Source: Celoporthe dispersa
Taxonomy: Eukaryota > Ascomycota > Sordariomycetes > Diaporthales > Cryphonectriaceae
Assembly (NCBI GenBank): GCA_016584495.1
Contig: WAID01000006.1
Coordinates: 124,001-188,000, forward strand
DNA: 64,000 bases
Direction: 5' to 3'
The position numbers and the translations under genes are program-made. Within the stretch, counting starts at the first letter, position 1. The number at the start of each line of letters is the position of its first letter. Positions 11,201-22,767 of this stretch are shown one piece after another. The notes under the pieces were generated by a model that saw only the letters and a program-made list of their open reading frames with translations, was not told where the DNA came from and searched no databases.

Positions 11201-12846
11201 GCGTACGAGGCTGTAGCACGGAGCTCGCGCGCGCAGGCCTCGACGTCTGTGAGTAGCAGATCACGCTCGACGGCGCAGAGGACTCCGCCAAGTGTCAGTG
11301 GCACAAAAGTGTCGACAATAACGGGATCGAAAGATGGTGCACTCAGGTTGAGCCAGCGAAGACGCGGGCCAGCAGGGAGATGCGAGAGTGGTACTGCTAT
11401 TGTTGACTCTATGCAGGCCAATGCTGAGCGGTGGCTGCCAAGCACGCCCTTCGGTTTTCCAGTGGATCCGCTTGTATAGAAAAGATAGGCGAGGTCGTCT
11501 TCTGATGAGACACGAACACCCACGGATGAAGAAGAAGATGATGATGATGACGATGATGGCGACGACGACGACATCTCCAACGTGGTGTCAGGGATAATGC
11601 GATCAGCTCGCCAGCTAGCCGGGCTGGTGACGTCGACCCACACGATATCTTCTGCCATCTGATCAAGCTCAGGCTGCGATCCTTTGCTGCCGTTCCAGGG
11701 CACGGCGCCAACTCCCAGCACAACTGGCGCCCCAAGATCTTCCACGATGGCCCGGAGTCGCTCTGGCGGTGCATCGGCTGGCAGGGAGCAGAAGGCGTGG
11801 CCAGACTTTAGAACGGCCAGCTCAGCGAGGAAAAACTCGGGGCTGGGCGAGATGAAGAGTGGAAAGGCGTACTGGTCGCCCATGGCCGGGCGCCACCGGC
11901 TCTGGAGCACCTGCAGCAGGAGGCCAAGCTCAGAGGCAAGCTCTGTTGCCTGCCTGTCCAACTCGGCATAGGTGAGATCGCGTCGGTGATATGCAGGCTG
12001 GCTTGGTGATATGGGCATCGTAGCAGCATTCACCAGAGGAGCTCGACATAGGTACTCGATTGCTATATTGTCGGGGTGCCGCCGGGCATTTTCCTCGAAT
12101 GCGGAATGGAGCAGGTGTGGAGTGGTATTCTGATTGTCACTGGTCCGGTGGGAGCCGTTGGTAGCTGGCTTGCCGTACTGAGCTTTTGGTGGCCCTGTCT
12201 GCAGGAAGGGCTCAAAGTTGACTCGAGAGGGCTCGAGGGCAGCCCCGACAGCGATAGTATCAGACAGCCCAGAGGTTAGATAAGCGACGGCTAGGTGGGC
12301 GAGGTGTTTAGCAGCGATCCGCCCTCCGTAGTCCGCGCGCAGGCTGAGAGAAACATTGGCCTTGTCCTCCTGGAAGTATTCGACCGAGAGGATGAATGGT
12401 CCTTTCTGCGGCGTTGACATCAGATCGCCGCCTTTATTCGTTGTACGCGGTGCAAAGTGTGCAGTTTCAATGAGGATCTCGAAGTCGAGCTCCTCGACAT
12501 GGGGCGTGCCTGCAAAGAAGTCCAGCTGCGGTTTGGGCACCACGCCTGGCAAGGCTCTGTCCGGGATAACAGCCTGAACCAGCACATGTCCGATCTCAGG
12601 TGCGTCTGCCAGAAATGCGACACGCTCAGATCCCACGACGTCGCCGACAAAGCGTGCAAAGCGGCGGAGGAGCCCGTGGGACCCTGGGTCAGGACGAAAA
12701 GAAACACCAGGGACGGTGAGGGAACAACGAGCCCCAGCCAAGGCTGTCTCAGGGCTCGGGGCGGCGACCTGGAAAATCGGGAGCTTGGCCACGGGCAGGT
12801 CCCGGATCGAGGGGACCTGCATATACTCGGGCAGAACTGAGCCCAT
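8222..12846 (-). CDS. Monomodular NRPS: C-like remnant, A, T, terminal C
   Basis: Activates one amino (or related) acid and, through its last domain, condenses it with a partner. The coding length is 4625 nt. With two extra bases removed it gives 1541 codons including the stop. Residues 1-215 resemble the second half of a condensation domain. The A domain has YTSGSTGKPKG near 456, a GGES block and NAYGPTET near 595, TGD, and the conserved lysine region SGKVDRKKL. The T domain carries IGLDSL with Ser near 895. The C domain starts with LPATNTQ and has SHPIFDG near 1169; the second His of HHxxxDG is kept and the first is Ser. Two frame breaks occur, at 10233-10239 (T-domain helix 1) and in seven T at 9731-9737 (C-domain start). 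Each is explained by one extra base. A poly-Ser tract interrupts the A domain before the TSGSTG core. No TE or reductase domain is present. Confidence 0.9.
11520..11575 (-). repeat. Serine-coding microsatellite inside the NRPS A domain
   Basis: A trinucleotide-like tract, GAT/GAC/GAA on the plus strand, encodes a run of about a dozen Ser residues just before the ATP-binding TSGSTG motif. It is probably an exposed loop of variable length. Confidence 0.75.
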
Positions 12847-14695
12847 GGTGAGGCTTCTGGTCGTTCAGGTGCGGGGAAGTTAGAGCTGCAGACCTTCTGC
12901 GAGGGCTCGACGAGGATGGCTGTCTCGTACTTGGCTAATTATTAAACACGATAACTTCTAATGAACACCTGAAGGTGGATGTGGACGAGTGCTAAGTAGT
13001 ATACAAGCAAGCAGTGGCCGCATTTCATGTGTGAGCCCGTAAGACCCTATGACCGACCACCTCTACTCTACTATCTACAGAGCCTCAAACGGTATCAAGT
13101 TGATAAGTAGCTGAACGGTCAGCATCCAGCATCTACCTCCACCCGAGACGAGCTGCAGAGCCGGATGTGGCTGTCGAGAGCATGTCTAAAGGAGTCAATT
13201 ACCCAGTAGGTCTTATGCGCTAAATACTAGAATTAAAATAAAAATAAACAAGGGGGAAAAAAGAGTAAATAATGGAAAAAGGTCGTTTTCTTTTAAATTC
13301 TTTTTTTTTTCCAAAACAATCTTTTTCTAGTGCTCTGAGGATTCACAAGACTTCCTACTGGGCTGTATAGAACCGCTGCATATTTTTAAGGAAGAACACA
13401 TCAGATCAACAACTGACATGATGTGTTTGCTCGTGTCATGGCAGTCGTAGCTGTAAATGCTCGGATAGTATAACGTCCTTGTGCACACTGCTCACGCACT
13501 GGGTAGCCTGCAGTAGGAAAGGAGTGCACTGCTCGAGTGCTGCTCCTCCTGATCGAAGAACCTGACAAGGCAGGGCTTTTTTTCGAGGTGGTGCAGTCAT
13601 TCCTCTTCCATATACGGCTCATGTCGCCCAGCAAAATGCATCGACACCGTCTGTGCGTGTCGCCAGGTGGCTACAGAAACCTGCCCAACTATTACCCGAT
13701 TAGGGAGGGGCGTGTGTTTATATACAGGCAGTACTTCTCATACCATACTAGGCAACCTAGCCGTAGTGTGGATGTCCGGTCTGGCGACAGCATGTATACT
13801 ATACTTGTTACCTGTCTAGGAAATGGGGCTTCTCCCTGCGGTCACCTCTACTTGGTCAGGCGAGGTAAGATAGCACCTTCCATGAAGATGCGGGGTGGAG
13901 ACAGCAGGTACCCAGGTACGTTCAGGGTCTTGTTCTCGCGCCGTGCACCCGCAAGCCCTAGGCCTCCAGTTATGCATATATGTGCCGATTTCCGGGCTGG
14001 CCAAGCTTTTTCTGGGCCAGCACTAAGAAAACGTGCTACGGCATGCCTATGGCGGGAGGGAAGGGGCGGCAGGGTTCCTCTTAGGGCCTTCGCCGTAGGG
14101 ACAGGGGGTATGCCTGTCGCTTCTGCGCAGCTCCGCCAAGCAGGCTGGCAGGTGCAGCCAGGGCGCCAACAGGGTGCCAACAGGGCCCAGGCGGGGGAAA
14201 GAGGGATTACTTCCTGAGGGGGATATGGCGCTGGCGGCATGTGCCGTGCTCCTGCATAAAACGGGCAACGCCTCAACAATCCCTTCCGTAACAAAGGCGT
14301 CCCTCGTGTCGTTCCTTCTGAAGATTACTCGTACACTGACGTGGATGACCGGGCTCCCAGTTCTGCCCGCTCGCTCAAGACAAGTTGTACTGCTAGGCTT
14401 GTCCGTTTCCCCCTCTTCTCTTTTCCTATAGCCCCTGGCTTCTTGATCCGAGTGTGCACAGGCTTGTCTCCTCCTTTTTTCTTTTTTTCTTTGTATCAGG
14501 TTCAGCTCTCGTCTTCTGCACCCTTCGGACCCGAGACCACCCTCGTAGCCTTGACGGAGAACTTTCCGGCCAGTCCTTCGGGGCTATTTCCCCCATCTGG
14601 CTTACTGTCTCTTGGCTCTTCTCCTTCTTGGTTCTTACTGTGACGATACTGTTGCTACTACACCTGCTTCTGCTGTTGTTCCCGCCATCGTCGCT

Positions 14696-14726
<31 letters not shown>

Positions 14727-14927
14727 CTGTTGTTGTCGCCACCGTCGTCAAAAAGCCAGTCATCATCAGACTTCTCACCACCACCTCCTCCTCCTCCCCC
14801 TCCTGCTGTCCCTTGCTCCCTCACCGCAGACAACCACCAGGAGTTTACCGACGCAAGGTTTCTTCAACAGCGGAAGAGAGAAGGAAAACGGGACGGAAGA
14901 GAAGACGAAAAGGAGAAGAAAGAGACG
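12847..14927. other. Intergenic region upstream of the NRPS and the membrane protein
   Basis: This is the divergent promoter region of the NRPS (-) and the membrane protein (+). It has a poly-T/poly-A patch near 13240-13320 and a GC-rich stretch around 13920-14250. The stretch has open frames in several phases but no recognisable protein pattern. No RNA gene was recognised. Confidence 0.5.
14698..14736 (+). repeat. (TTG)n microsatellite
   Basis: A run of TGT/TTG triplets interrupted once by GCT, in the 5' leader region of the downstream membrane protein gene. Confidence 0.9.
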
Positions 14928-15822
14928 ATGTTGGACCAGCCTGGGATATTCACCTACCGCGACGGTGTCGCTGTGATCCAGCTCATCCCCTTCACCATCT
15001 ATCTGGGCTTCGCCTTCGTTCTGTGTTGGCGTCACGGCTTTCGCCGCTCCGAGGGTTGGGTCATCCTAGTCACCTTTTCACTCCTGCGCATGCTCGCTGC
15101 GTGCTTTCAGCTTGCCTCTATCAATCATCCTATCGATGCCGTCTATGGAGGCGCACTCATCTGCCAGGGTATCGGCCTGGCACCGCTGACGCTGTTGAAT
15201 CTTGCTGTGTTTGTCAGGCTGTGAGTTTGCCGCACTGCTCTTCTCCTGATCCTTCCCCGCTTCTTCCTGTCACTCAGCTAATGCGACGGATCGAAAAATA
15301 AACTTGAACAGGAACAAATTTGTCAACATAATACACGCCAAGATCTTCTCTGTCATCTCCTTGACCGCGATCGCCGGTATTGTGCTGGCCATCTACGGCG
15401 GCACCGAGTCCGCCGACTCGCCCACCTTGGCAACCAACGACCTACTCAAAGCCTCCGTCATCGTCTTCGTCGCCTGCTATGTCACCTTCCTTCTGCTGTT
15501 CATGCTCTTCCTGGGACGGTGGAACGCCATGCCGGCGGGCGAGCACAAGCTGCTTCTCTGCTTCGCCGCCTGCGCGCCCTTCATGGTTGTCCGGCTCCTA
15601 TACAGCGTCCTAGGCACCTTTGTGGAGAGCCTCAGGGCTCAGTTCAGCGTGCTCACCGGAGATGTCACGACATTTCTGTGCATGGCTGTCCTGGAGGAGA
15701 TCTTCATCGTCGCCTTTTTTGTGTTTGCAGGTATGAGGCTGGATCGCCTCCCGCCCGAGTTAAGGAAGGTTCCCAAGTCGCGCGATTCAAGAGATGGTAT
15801 CGAGCTTCGGTCCAGAGAATAA
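14928..15822 (+). CDS. Seven-helix fungal membrane protein (DUF7702-like)
   Basis: A 267-residue polytopic membrane protein in two exons, 14928-15220 and 15312-15822. The 91-nt intron is in phase 2 with a GTGAGT donor and a CAG acceptor. About seven hydrophobic segments are visible, starting with IQLIPFTIYLGFAFVLCW. A conserved RRSEGW loop follows and a short basic tail ends ELRSRE. This pattern matches a common ascomycete family of unknown function, called from memory as DUF7702. It lies between the NRPS and the ankyrin gene but has no obvious biosynthetic role. It could be a passenger gene or a membrane helper of the pathway. The start is the first ATG after a purine-rich leader. Confidence 0.83.
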
Positions 15823-17778
15823 GAATTGAGCCCCGTCCCTGCAGCTTTTGGAGGGTAGCGGGATCGGGGCTCGCGGGTGAGGGAAACCGCGGGATATCCT
15901 GACAACTCATGGGGCGAGATAGCGTAAGAGAGGGGATATGGATCTAGTGAGTGGCGTGCTTCAAGATCTTGATTATTATTTTTTTTCACTATTGTTTTTG
16001 CGTTCCATGATATCAACTATTAGTTTCAAACCATCCTTTTGCGGTTATTAATCAGAATCTGACCCAACAAGTCATGTTCTTGTCTTCATTTCTATTTCCC
16101 TCTCGCTCCACCTACGTGATGCATGTGCTACACAGTCAGCAGCATGTACTGCCATTTAGCCGAGAAGACAGCTCAATGCAGGGCCCCGAAAGCTTGGCAT
16201 GCAGTATTACCGTGTACTATGATACCATGGTACTGCCGGTTGTATTGTTCTGGAATCAGGGGCCATGGGCTGAGTAACTACTGTACATGTGGCCAGTGGA
16301 TCTTGTCATTCCTTGGTGGCTTCTCTGAGGCGCAACTACCAACACGCTTCTGCGGAACAATAGCCCCATAGAAGCTGACCAGGGCATTCACTATAGTACG
16401 AAGAAGGACACACAGCCCTGCAAGTAATATCAGGGCGTACGAGAGAAATACGGCGCCACCCCACAGGCCCGGGTGGTGGGGGTTTGGAAGGTAATGCAGG
16501 AGCAGGAGCAGGACGGTCAGCCCTGGAGACCCCGGGGGTGCGGCGGCGCCGCCTGAGTGCTCGTTCAAAATCCCCCACGCGAGGTATCTACCGTGGTACT
16601 ATGGATAAATAAAGTGAACTCCCGCAAACAATCGAACCGCATGCTGTCACTAAGTCCGAGAGAGCCGCAGCGGTGCGGATGTCTTACCTTTTTGGGAGGA
16701 GAGAGCGGGCGGTAATACTGCACATACCATGGGAAGAAGGTTATGGTCTAGCGCGGTACCCGTTGTCAAAGGATTTGAAATTACGGCCGTCGAGAGAAAT
16801 CCTCATAAACAAAAGTTCCTAGAAAGGATAGGGCCACGTTTGCCTTTCCCCAAGGAATGTACCTCTTCGAGAAATTATACAGAGAAGAAAACGCCATCCC
16901 AGAGAGCCCTGCATGGTATAAGACAAGACAAGATTGTCGGCTACCCTGGCGGTCTGTGTTTCAGCTCGCTAAGTAGCAGACCCTGTGAGGCTGCCAGGCT
17001 CTCGGGGGAACAGACCAGAAGAGAGATCCACTATGAGTCCTACCACGTTCTCTTCTACTCGTTGGTGACGGCGAAGGATGACTGTTCCGCTATTGGACCG
17101 GATTGCCCCCCCCCCTCCTTGCCCCCTCCTCCTTCGTGACCCCAGGTCCGAACATCCATACTATCCGCGGGGCGTAATAGGAGGCAGGATTTCTTACAGC
17201 AATATCCATCGCCCGTGCTATCCTGCTGTGCTCATGGCGGGACCCAAGAAGCGCTATTCAATCCACGCCTCTACTATTGTTGCGGGCCCTGGTGGACACG
17301 CACCTGGATAACCCCAGGCCTCGAGGTGTTCCTTCTAGCATCGCCTGCTGGGGACGGACCCAGTCCCAAAGCCAAACTCTCAACACGACACGGGCCACAA
17401 GAGAGACCTGGCAGGGGTGCTTTTATTTCGGTACGTCAACGTAGTACACCTTTTTTCTTCTTCTTTTCCACACCCTCTTCTTGAGCGTCCTAGGATGCGT
17501 GAGATTTTGAATCCATCGTCCGCCCCGGACGGGCGCGTCTCGCTGAAATCCTTAGGACGGGCTGAGGGGCGCATTACTCTACTACTAATCGATAACAGCA
17601 TCGCCGTTATATACTTGACCTTACTGCAACCCACACCTCGGGAAGCTGTGGAAAAGCGTTCAGTCGTCTCCATTCCTACCTGTCAAAAGGATCGACACCC
17701 CGCGGTGTCAAGCAGGTCTTAATCAGGCCCAGCTGCAAAAGGTTCAAGGATCGAAAGAGAGAGAAAAAAAACCACGCC
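15823..17778. other. Intergenic region with one doubtful minus-strand frame
   Basis: A mixture of GC-rich and AT-rich stretches. The only frame worth noting is the one at 16278-16568. Nothing else is supported. Confidence 0.4.
16278..16568 (-). CDS. Doubtful small membrane-like protein (96 residues)
   Basis: A frame with an ATG start. It has a Pro/Gly-rich N-terminus, a short Leu-rich hydrophobic stretch and a longer hydrophobic segment (GGAVFLSYALILLAGLCVLL). I recognise no family. It lacks neighbours that would support it, and random GC-rich sequence can give such a frame. It is kept as a low-confidence hypothetical. Confidence 0.22.
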   Translation of the reverse strand: MNEHSGGAAAPPGSPGLTVLLLLLHYLPNPHHPGLWGGAVFLSYALILLAGLCVLLRTIVNALVSFYGAIVPQKRVGSCASEKPPRNDKIHWPHVQ

Positions 17779-18971
17779 ATGTCCACACTGTCCCGAGCAG
17801 GGGTCCTAGCAACCCAGGAGAATGCAGATGGCCGTAAGTCCAGGACCAAAGTTTTCCTCGGCTCTATATGTCTTTTTTCTCTTTTGAAAAAAAAAAAAAA
17901 AGAAGAAAAGAAACGGAAGGAAAAAAAAAAGAAAAAGATACTGGGCCAGTCGGATGGCTTAACTGACCATCGCGACTACCTGCAGGCTCCGAGGCGTCCG
18001 GCCAGTCTTCCGAGAACCACAAGCGACGGCGCCGGTCACCGAACAAGCTGGTGTGGACACAGCCGCGTACCGTTCCACCGTCTCTCCACAAGAACGCAAG
18101 GAGAGTCTCAGCATCGCCTGAGATCATGTCCAACAACAGTAACAACAACACTAACAACAACAACAGCAGCAACAACAACAAGGACGGCGCGGCGCGAGGC
18201 CAGCAGCACTCGACACAGCAAAAACGTCAGCACCAGGCAAGCTTATCAAGCCTGTTGACCCCCGCGAGCCAGACCAGGGATGTTTCGGACTGGAAGATGG
18301 ACACAGACTTCCTCGACCTCGGGGGCGCGTCCGACGTGGCAGACGAGGTCGTCGTCCAGAACCTCTTACACTGTTCCACATCGCTGCCCGACGCGGCCTC
18401 GTTAACAACACCACAGTCGATGGATCGGCAGTCTTACCCGCTGCATGTGGACCCGAGCTACATGGGCAACCGAATATCCGGTCTGGCTGATGATGGCACA
18501 GAGGCCAGTGATAATTCCCTACCTGCAGCACCGGACCCTGGTCTGGACCTTGCAGGCCTCAACGGCTTCAGCGCCATCCACCTCGCAGCGCACTTTGGCA
18601 AATTCTCCATCATTCGCCTTCTGCTATCCGCCTGTCCCGAAGATGTGGACCTACTCAACCACGACGCCCAGACACCTCTGCACATTGCCGCCTCGGAGGG
18701 CCATGTCGAGGTGATCCGCGAGCTGCTGCGCTCAGGGGCCCACACCCTGCTGCAGGACATCGACGGGCGCACAGCCCTGCATCTAGCAGTGGCAAAAGGG
18801 AACATCAATATCGTGCGCATCTTACTGGACGACGCTCACAGCCAGGCCATGGTCCGCATGGTAGACGGGTCGGGGAAAACTCCTCTTCATCAGGCGGTCT
18901 TGCAAGAGTGTGGACAGATCGTGCGGTTATTGCTGGAGAGGGGTGCAGACCCTCGGACACCCATTGGTTGA
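17779..18971 (+). CDS. Ankyrin-repeat protein, possible TOXE-like regulator
   Basis: A 346-residue protein in two exons, 17779-17833 and 17986-18971. The 152-nt phase-1 intron has GTAAGT, a long A-rich tract and TGCAG. The N-terminal part is polar with a basic patch (ENHKRRRRSPNK) that could act as a nuclear signal or DNA contact, then an Asn-rich run from AAC triplets near 18130-18180. The C-terminal third holds four ankyrin repeats: GFSAIHLAAHFGK, AQTPLHIAASEGH, GRTALHLAVAKGN and GKTPLHQAVLQEC. A basic N-terminus followed by four C-terminal ankyrin repeats is the layout of cluster regulators such as TOXE (HC-toxin) and Aps2 (apicidin). However, I see no convincing bZIP basic-region consensus here, so the regulator role is inference from layout and position. 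Confidence 0.83.
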
Positions 18972-21406
18972 CGGGAGGAGCCTGAACATTTCCCCAGTGT
19001 CCTCAGAGCTCTAGAAGCGATAGGAGTGGACCACCCGGAGCTGCCTACCACGGAGAGGAGAACGCAGCGTCGAGATCTTATACCTACTGTGTATAGTAAT
19101 CACAGCAAGGCCATGCTTGGCTCCGGTACGGCCCTCGGCTTGGCAATCTGCATTGGCACTTGGCAGGGCTGAAGGGTCACCGTGTGGGTGGAGATACACC
19201 GCAGATCACCACAAGGCCCACACCTTGGCACTCACTTACTCTGGAGTGCAGAGCCTGGGCAGCAGAAGCTTCGAGCTGCTGGCCCAGCAGAGAATTTGAA
19301 GCCAGATGCTGCAACAGCTTGTATTATTCTCTCGAGACATGTATGCCAAGCACAATTGATATAGAGTTAATGTAAATGATGTAAAATCAAGGCAGTCATG
19401 TTGACATTACAAGCGATCAAATAATGCATATCATCGTATGAAGGAGGACGATCCACCTTCCCTCTACATGTATCTAAGTAGTTGATCAGCCCTACTTCTC
19501 AGTGCCAGTATCGTGGGTATAACGCTGCTTTTTTTTTTCTTTCCCCAAAAATATCAAACAACGAACTCAAGTATGTGATTCCAGAACGTGTGAGGAGTTT
19601 TAATCCTGGTGAAAGAAGTCTTCCGTAGCTAGAAGCCTAGGATTGTGTCTGGGTGAAGAGAAGTAGCAACTGTATGCAACCTCTTTGCACCTTTTTGGAA
19701 TTTTTATTTTGAATCTAGTATATCATATTACGCCCATGTATCGATTCTCACCCGGTCCGATGTTTCATCATGCACCACGGTCTGACACCATGGGGCACAG
19801 CCGAAATGTCTCAGACATCTGCTTTACAAAGATGGAGCTGTAAATTACTATTATTTCGTAGTACAGGGCCGAGATCGCTGGAAAACTGTATTCCCAAAAC
19901 TAAGAGGACTTCACTATTTGGCTTAATGAGAGAACGCACGTGGTGAGTCCAGCCCTTCATTATTGAGGAGAGCCTTGCCTCAGGCATGAGAAAGAACGTA
20001 TGTGTATCGTTATATCGATGCCATGTTTAGTCGCAGTTCAGCGAAAGAATGCGATTACGTACTTCTCATAAACCAGCTTCACGATATTCTGCACTCCGCC
20101 TTGTGGCCTTGTCTATGCGGTTGACACGTGCACACCGCTAAACAAGAGATCACGGATCACAGGTCGCAGACCAGAGACACTGACTGCGCTTGGGGATACT
20201 GGTCAGCAGCCGAAACGTCTGACAAGAGCTGAGAGCATTCCTTAATCAGACCAACTGGCTCAGGGATCACGTTTCGCGCTATGCATCCCTTGTAGATCCA
20301 ATGTACACAGTACAGAAGCACGAAAGAAGTGGGCCTGGAACCCTGAATCCCAACGCAACGTCGCCTTTATCACTCACACGGCAGGACACTGTAGTGCTGG
20401 TCGAGAAGCCTGCACTCGCCTCTATGCAGTTGTCTCTCAAACGAAAGAGCTATTGGTGGTACTAGGAGTCTGCGTGTTTCTTTTTTTCTTCTTTTTGTCA
20501 GAAAGCGCACTTACCAGTAAACGCTGAGATAATTACGCCACAGTCAGACAAGCTAAACGATAGATAGGAACACAGGCGAATCAACCGCCAATCTACACCC
20601 TCCTACCCCTCAGTACTATGTTTTATTGGGTTGAACTCACAGATACGGTGCTCTGGTCCCTGCTGACACGCCGTGCTGATGGCTTGACTAAGTATGTACA
20701 TATCATGTACATATGACTCACAAAGAGTATTCCAGGCAGCGATATAATTAGAATTTCTATTATCTACAGTATTAGAAATGTTGGTGCATTGGGGAGCGGG
20801 GCCTCAGATTAGGAATGACCACTAACATAAGAGGTATGTATTCTTGCTCTCCAGTGCAAATCTTATGAATGTTGTGCAGCCCTCTCTGATCTGGTCATAC
20901 ATCTATCCGACCCCATCCCAAAACAGCAATGTCAGATCAACCTCTAATGGGGCAACACTGTGGGTCACCCCTCACAATGCGCAACTTGGTTAGCTTGCAA
21001 AATTGAAAGTTGGCCGTGACAGGTGAGCTCTCATTTAAAAAAAAAACTTAAAAAAAAAAAAAAGAAGAAGAAGGCAGAGGTTCATCCCGAAGTGAGGAGA
21101 GGCTGATCATGATATTAGAAGATTCAATCCAGGGCCTGAATGTAGGGCTCCTTCAAAGCCTAATTAAAATTGAGGATCCATCTGTTTAGTTGAAGACAGT
21201 CTCAAGAAACAGTATTGCAGCAGTAGTGGTAGTTGACCACTCCAAAGGATCAATCACGTCTATGGAGAATTGGTTTACAAATCTCACCTATTATTAAAAT
21301 AAGCGAAACGTGGACTTTTTCGTTTCGGCGCCCTCAAGTCCCCTTCCATCCAACCAACGCCTTCCTCACAGAGATTTTCCTACGTCGCCTAGACCTGAAA
21401 AAAAAA
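18972..21406. other. Long intergenic region, no gene seen
   Basis: About 2.4 kb of AT-leaning sequence with poly-T patches and a poly-A tract at 21036-21065. No open frame has recognisable protein character and no tRNA-like fold was found by eye. Confidence 0.5.
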
Positions 21407-22291
21407 ATGCGAACTCTTATGCTCCATGGTCACGCCACCAGCGCTTTCATCTTCAAGGCGCAGACAGGTTGGTAGTCTATCCAACTGAATCGTTCTTGCT
21501 AGATCTGACAAATATCTTGCACAGTTCCATTCCGGGGCAAATTAGACAAGACGTTCAGCTTCGACTTCGTGGACGGCCCCTACCCTTGTCCGCCACCTCG
21601 AGGGCTCTCATCTGTCATCTCATCCGCCTACACTTGGATGAAGAGCCCAGATGTCGACTCGATACGGGATTCTGTCAAATGGCTGGCTCTTCATCTCGAG
21701 AAGAATGGACCATATGATTGCATATGCTGCTTTTCCAAGGCAGCAGTGGTCGTCGTGGCTATGCTAATGGGTGAAGCTCGAGAGAGGGATGATACGCGGC
21801 AGAAACTGATGCCAAAGTCTATCGTTTTCATGAATGGGAGCATCGAGTATTCTTTCCTCGAGGATCTTGGACTGCCCATATCTTCAGAGGCTCGGAATAT
21901 TAAGTACAAGACGGAACAGCTAGTCAAGTCGAAGACCGACGCCGTTTCGAATCTCGCACGAACCCTGATACGTCCAGGCGCAGGGAACGGACTCTGGGAC
22001 GACACAAGCAGGCTGGTGCATGACCCTACCAAGTTGCCACCGCAGTCTGATTGCTTCGGCTTGGACTTCACCTCCTTGCCGCAGGATCTCTTGATCGACA
22101 TCCCGACTGTACACATCGTCGGGGCCAAAGATCCTATCTGGCCCTCTAGTGTTCAGCTGGCTTATCTGTGCGACGCAGACAAGCGATCTTTCTACGATCA
22201 CCGAGGCGGCCATGATCTGCCCAGAACGCCCCAGGTAGCTGCTGATATCGCTGGGATTTTCAGGGAGCTGGCGAAGAAGTTGGACGCATAA
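21407..22291 (+). CDS. FSH-family serine hydrolase (LovG-like)
   Basis: Alpha/beta hydrolase that may release the polyketide from the PKS by thioester hydrolysis, as LovG does in lovastatin synthesis. It has 275 residues in two exons, 21407-21467 and 21525-22291. The 57-nt phase-1 intron restores a continuous FSH pattern: LMLHGHATSAFIFKAQT, then FSFDFVDGPYPCPP. The nucleophile region reads CFSKAA where the family usually has GFSQGA; the Ser is kept but the flanking glycines are lost. The Asp is in HIVGAKDPIWP and the His in GGHDLP. The gene converges with the P450 downstream. The substrate is inferred from context. Confidence 0.87.
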
Positions 22292-22767
22292 GGCCTAAAG
22301 CTATATGAATATGAGATTCTCGTCTTAGTTCTATATTGAAAGTGCCATACTTAGAAGTCTGTAGCATAATTACTTTCAGTCGTATGCCTTTACCTTTCTC
22401 CTACGAAAGGACGCTACTTGCTACTATGCGCACCGCTACATCAAAGCCAGTCTTCGGTTGGAGTGGAAGGGGTTTGGTTTCACGGGCAGCCGAGCGCATT
22501 ACTGTTTCAGCTCTCGCGTACTCGATTACAACAGGGCAGGAACAAAACAATTCAAGATAGGATAACAATGTTGATTATTGAACTTGGTACAATTATGAAA
22601 CGTTGCTGAGCGGTATAGCATCGTCCAGTTCCACAGCGCTGCTCATGAAATACCCAGTACAGATGTCTCAATAATCTTATGATACAAGTCTCCCATTAAC
22701 AATCTCCAAACATCACCTGTGGTCTCCCCAACTCTATTCCACAGCAACGTTGAAAATCGATTGCTTT

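Noticed and set aside
13640..14300. Overlapping GC-rich open frames on both strands
   Set aside because: The translations are Arg/Pro/Ala-rich without domain patterns, and the frames overlap in several phases, as expected for GC-rich noncoding DNA.
14454..14927. Long in-frame extension upstream of the membrane-protein start
   Set aside because: The extension is Leu/Ser/Pro low complexity coded by microsatellites. The family-like sequence begins at the ATG at 14928.
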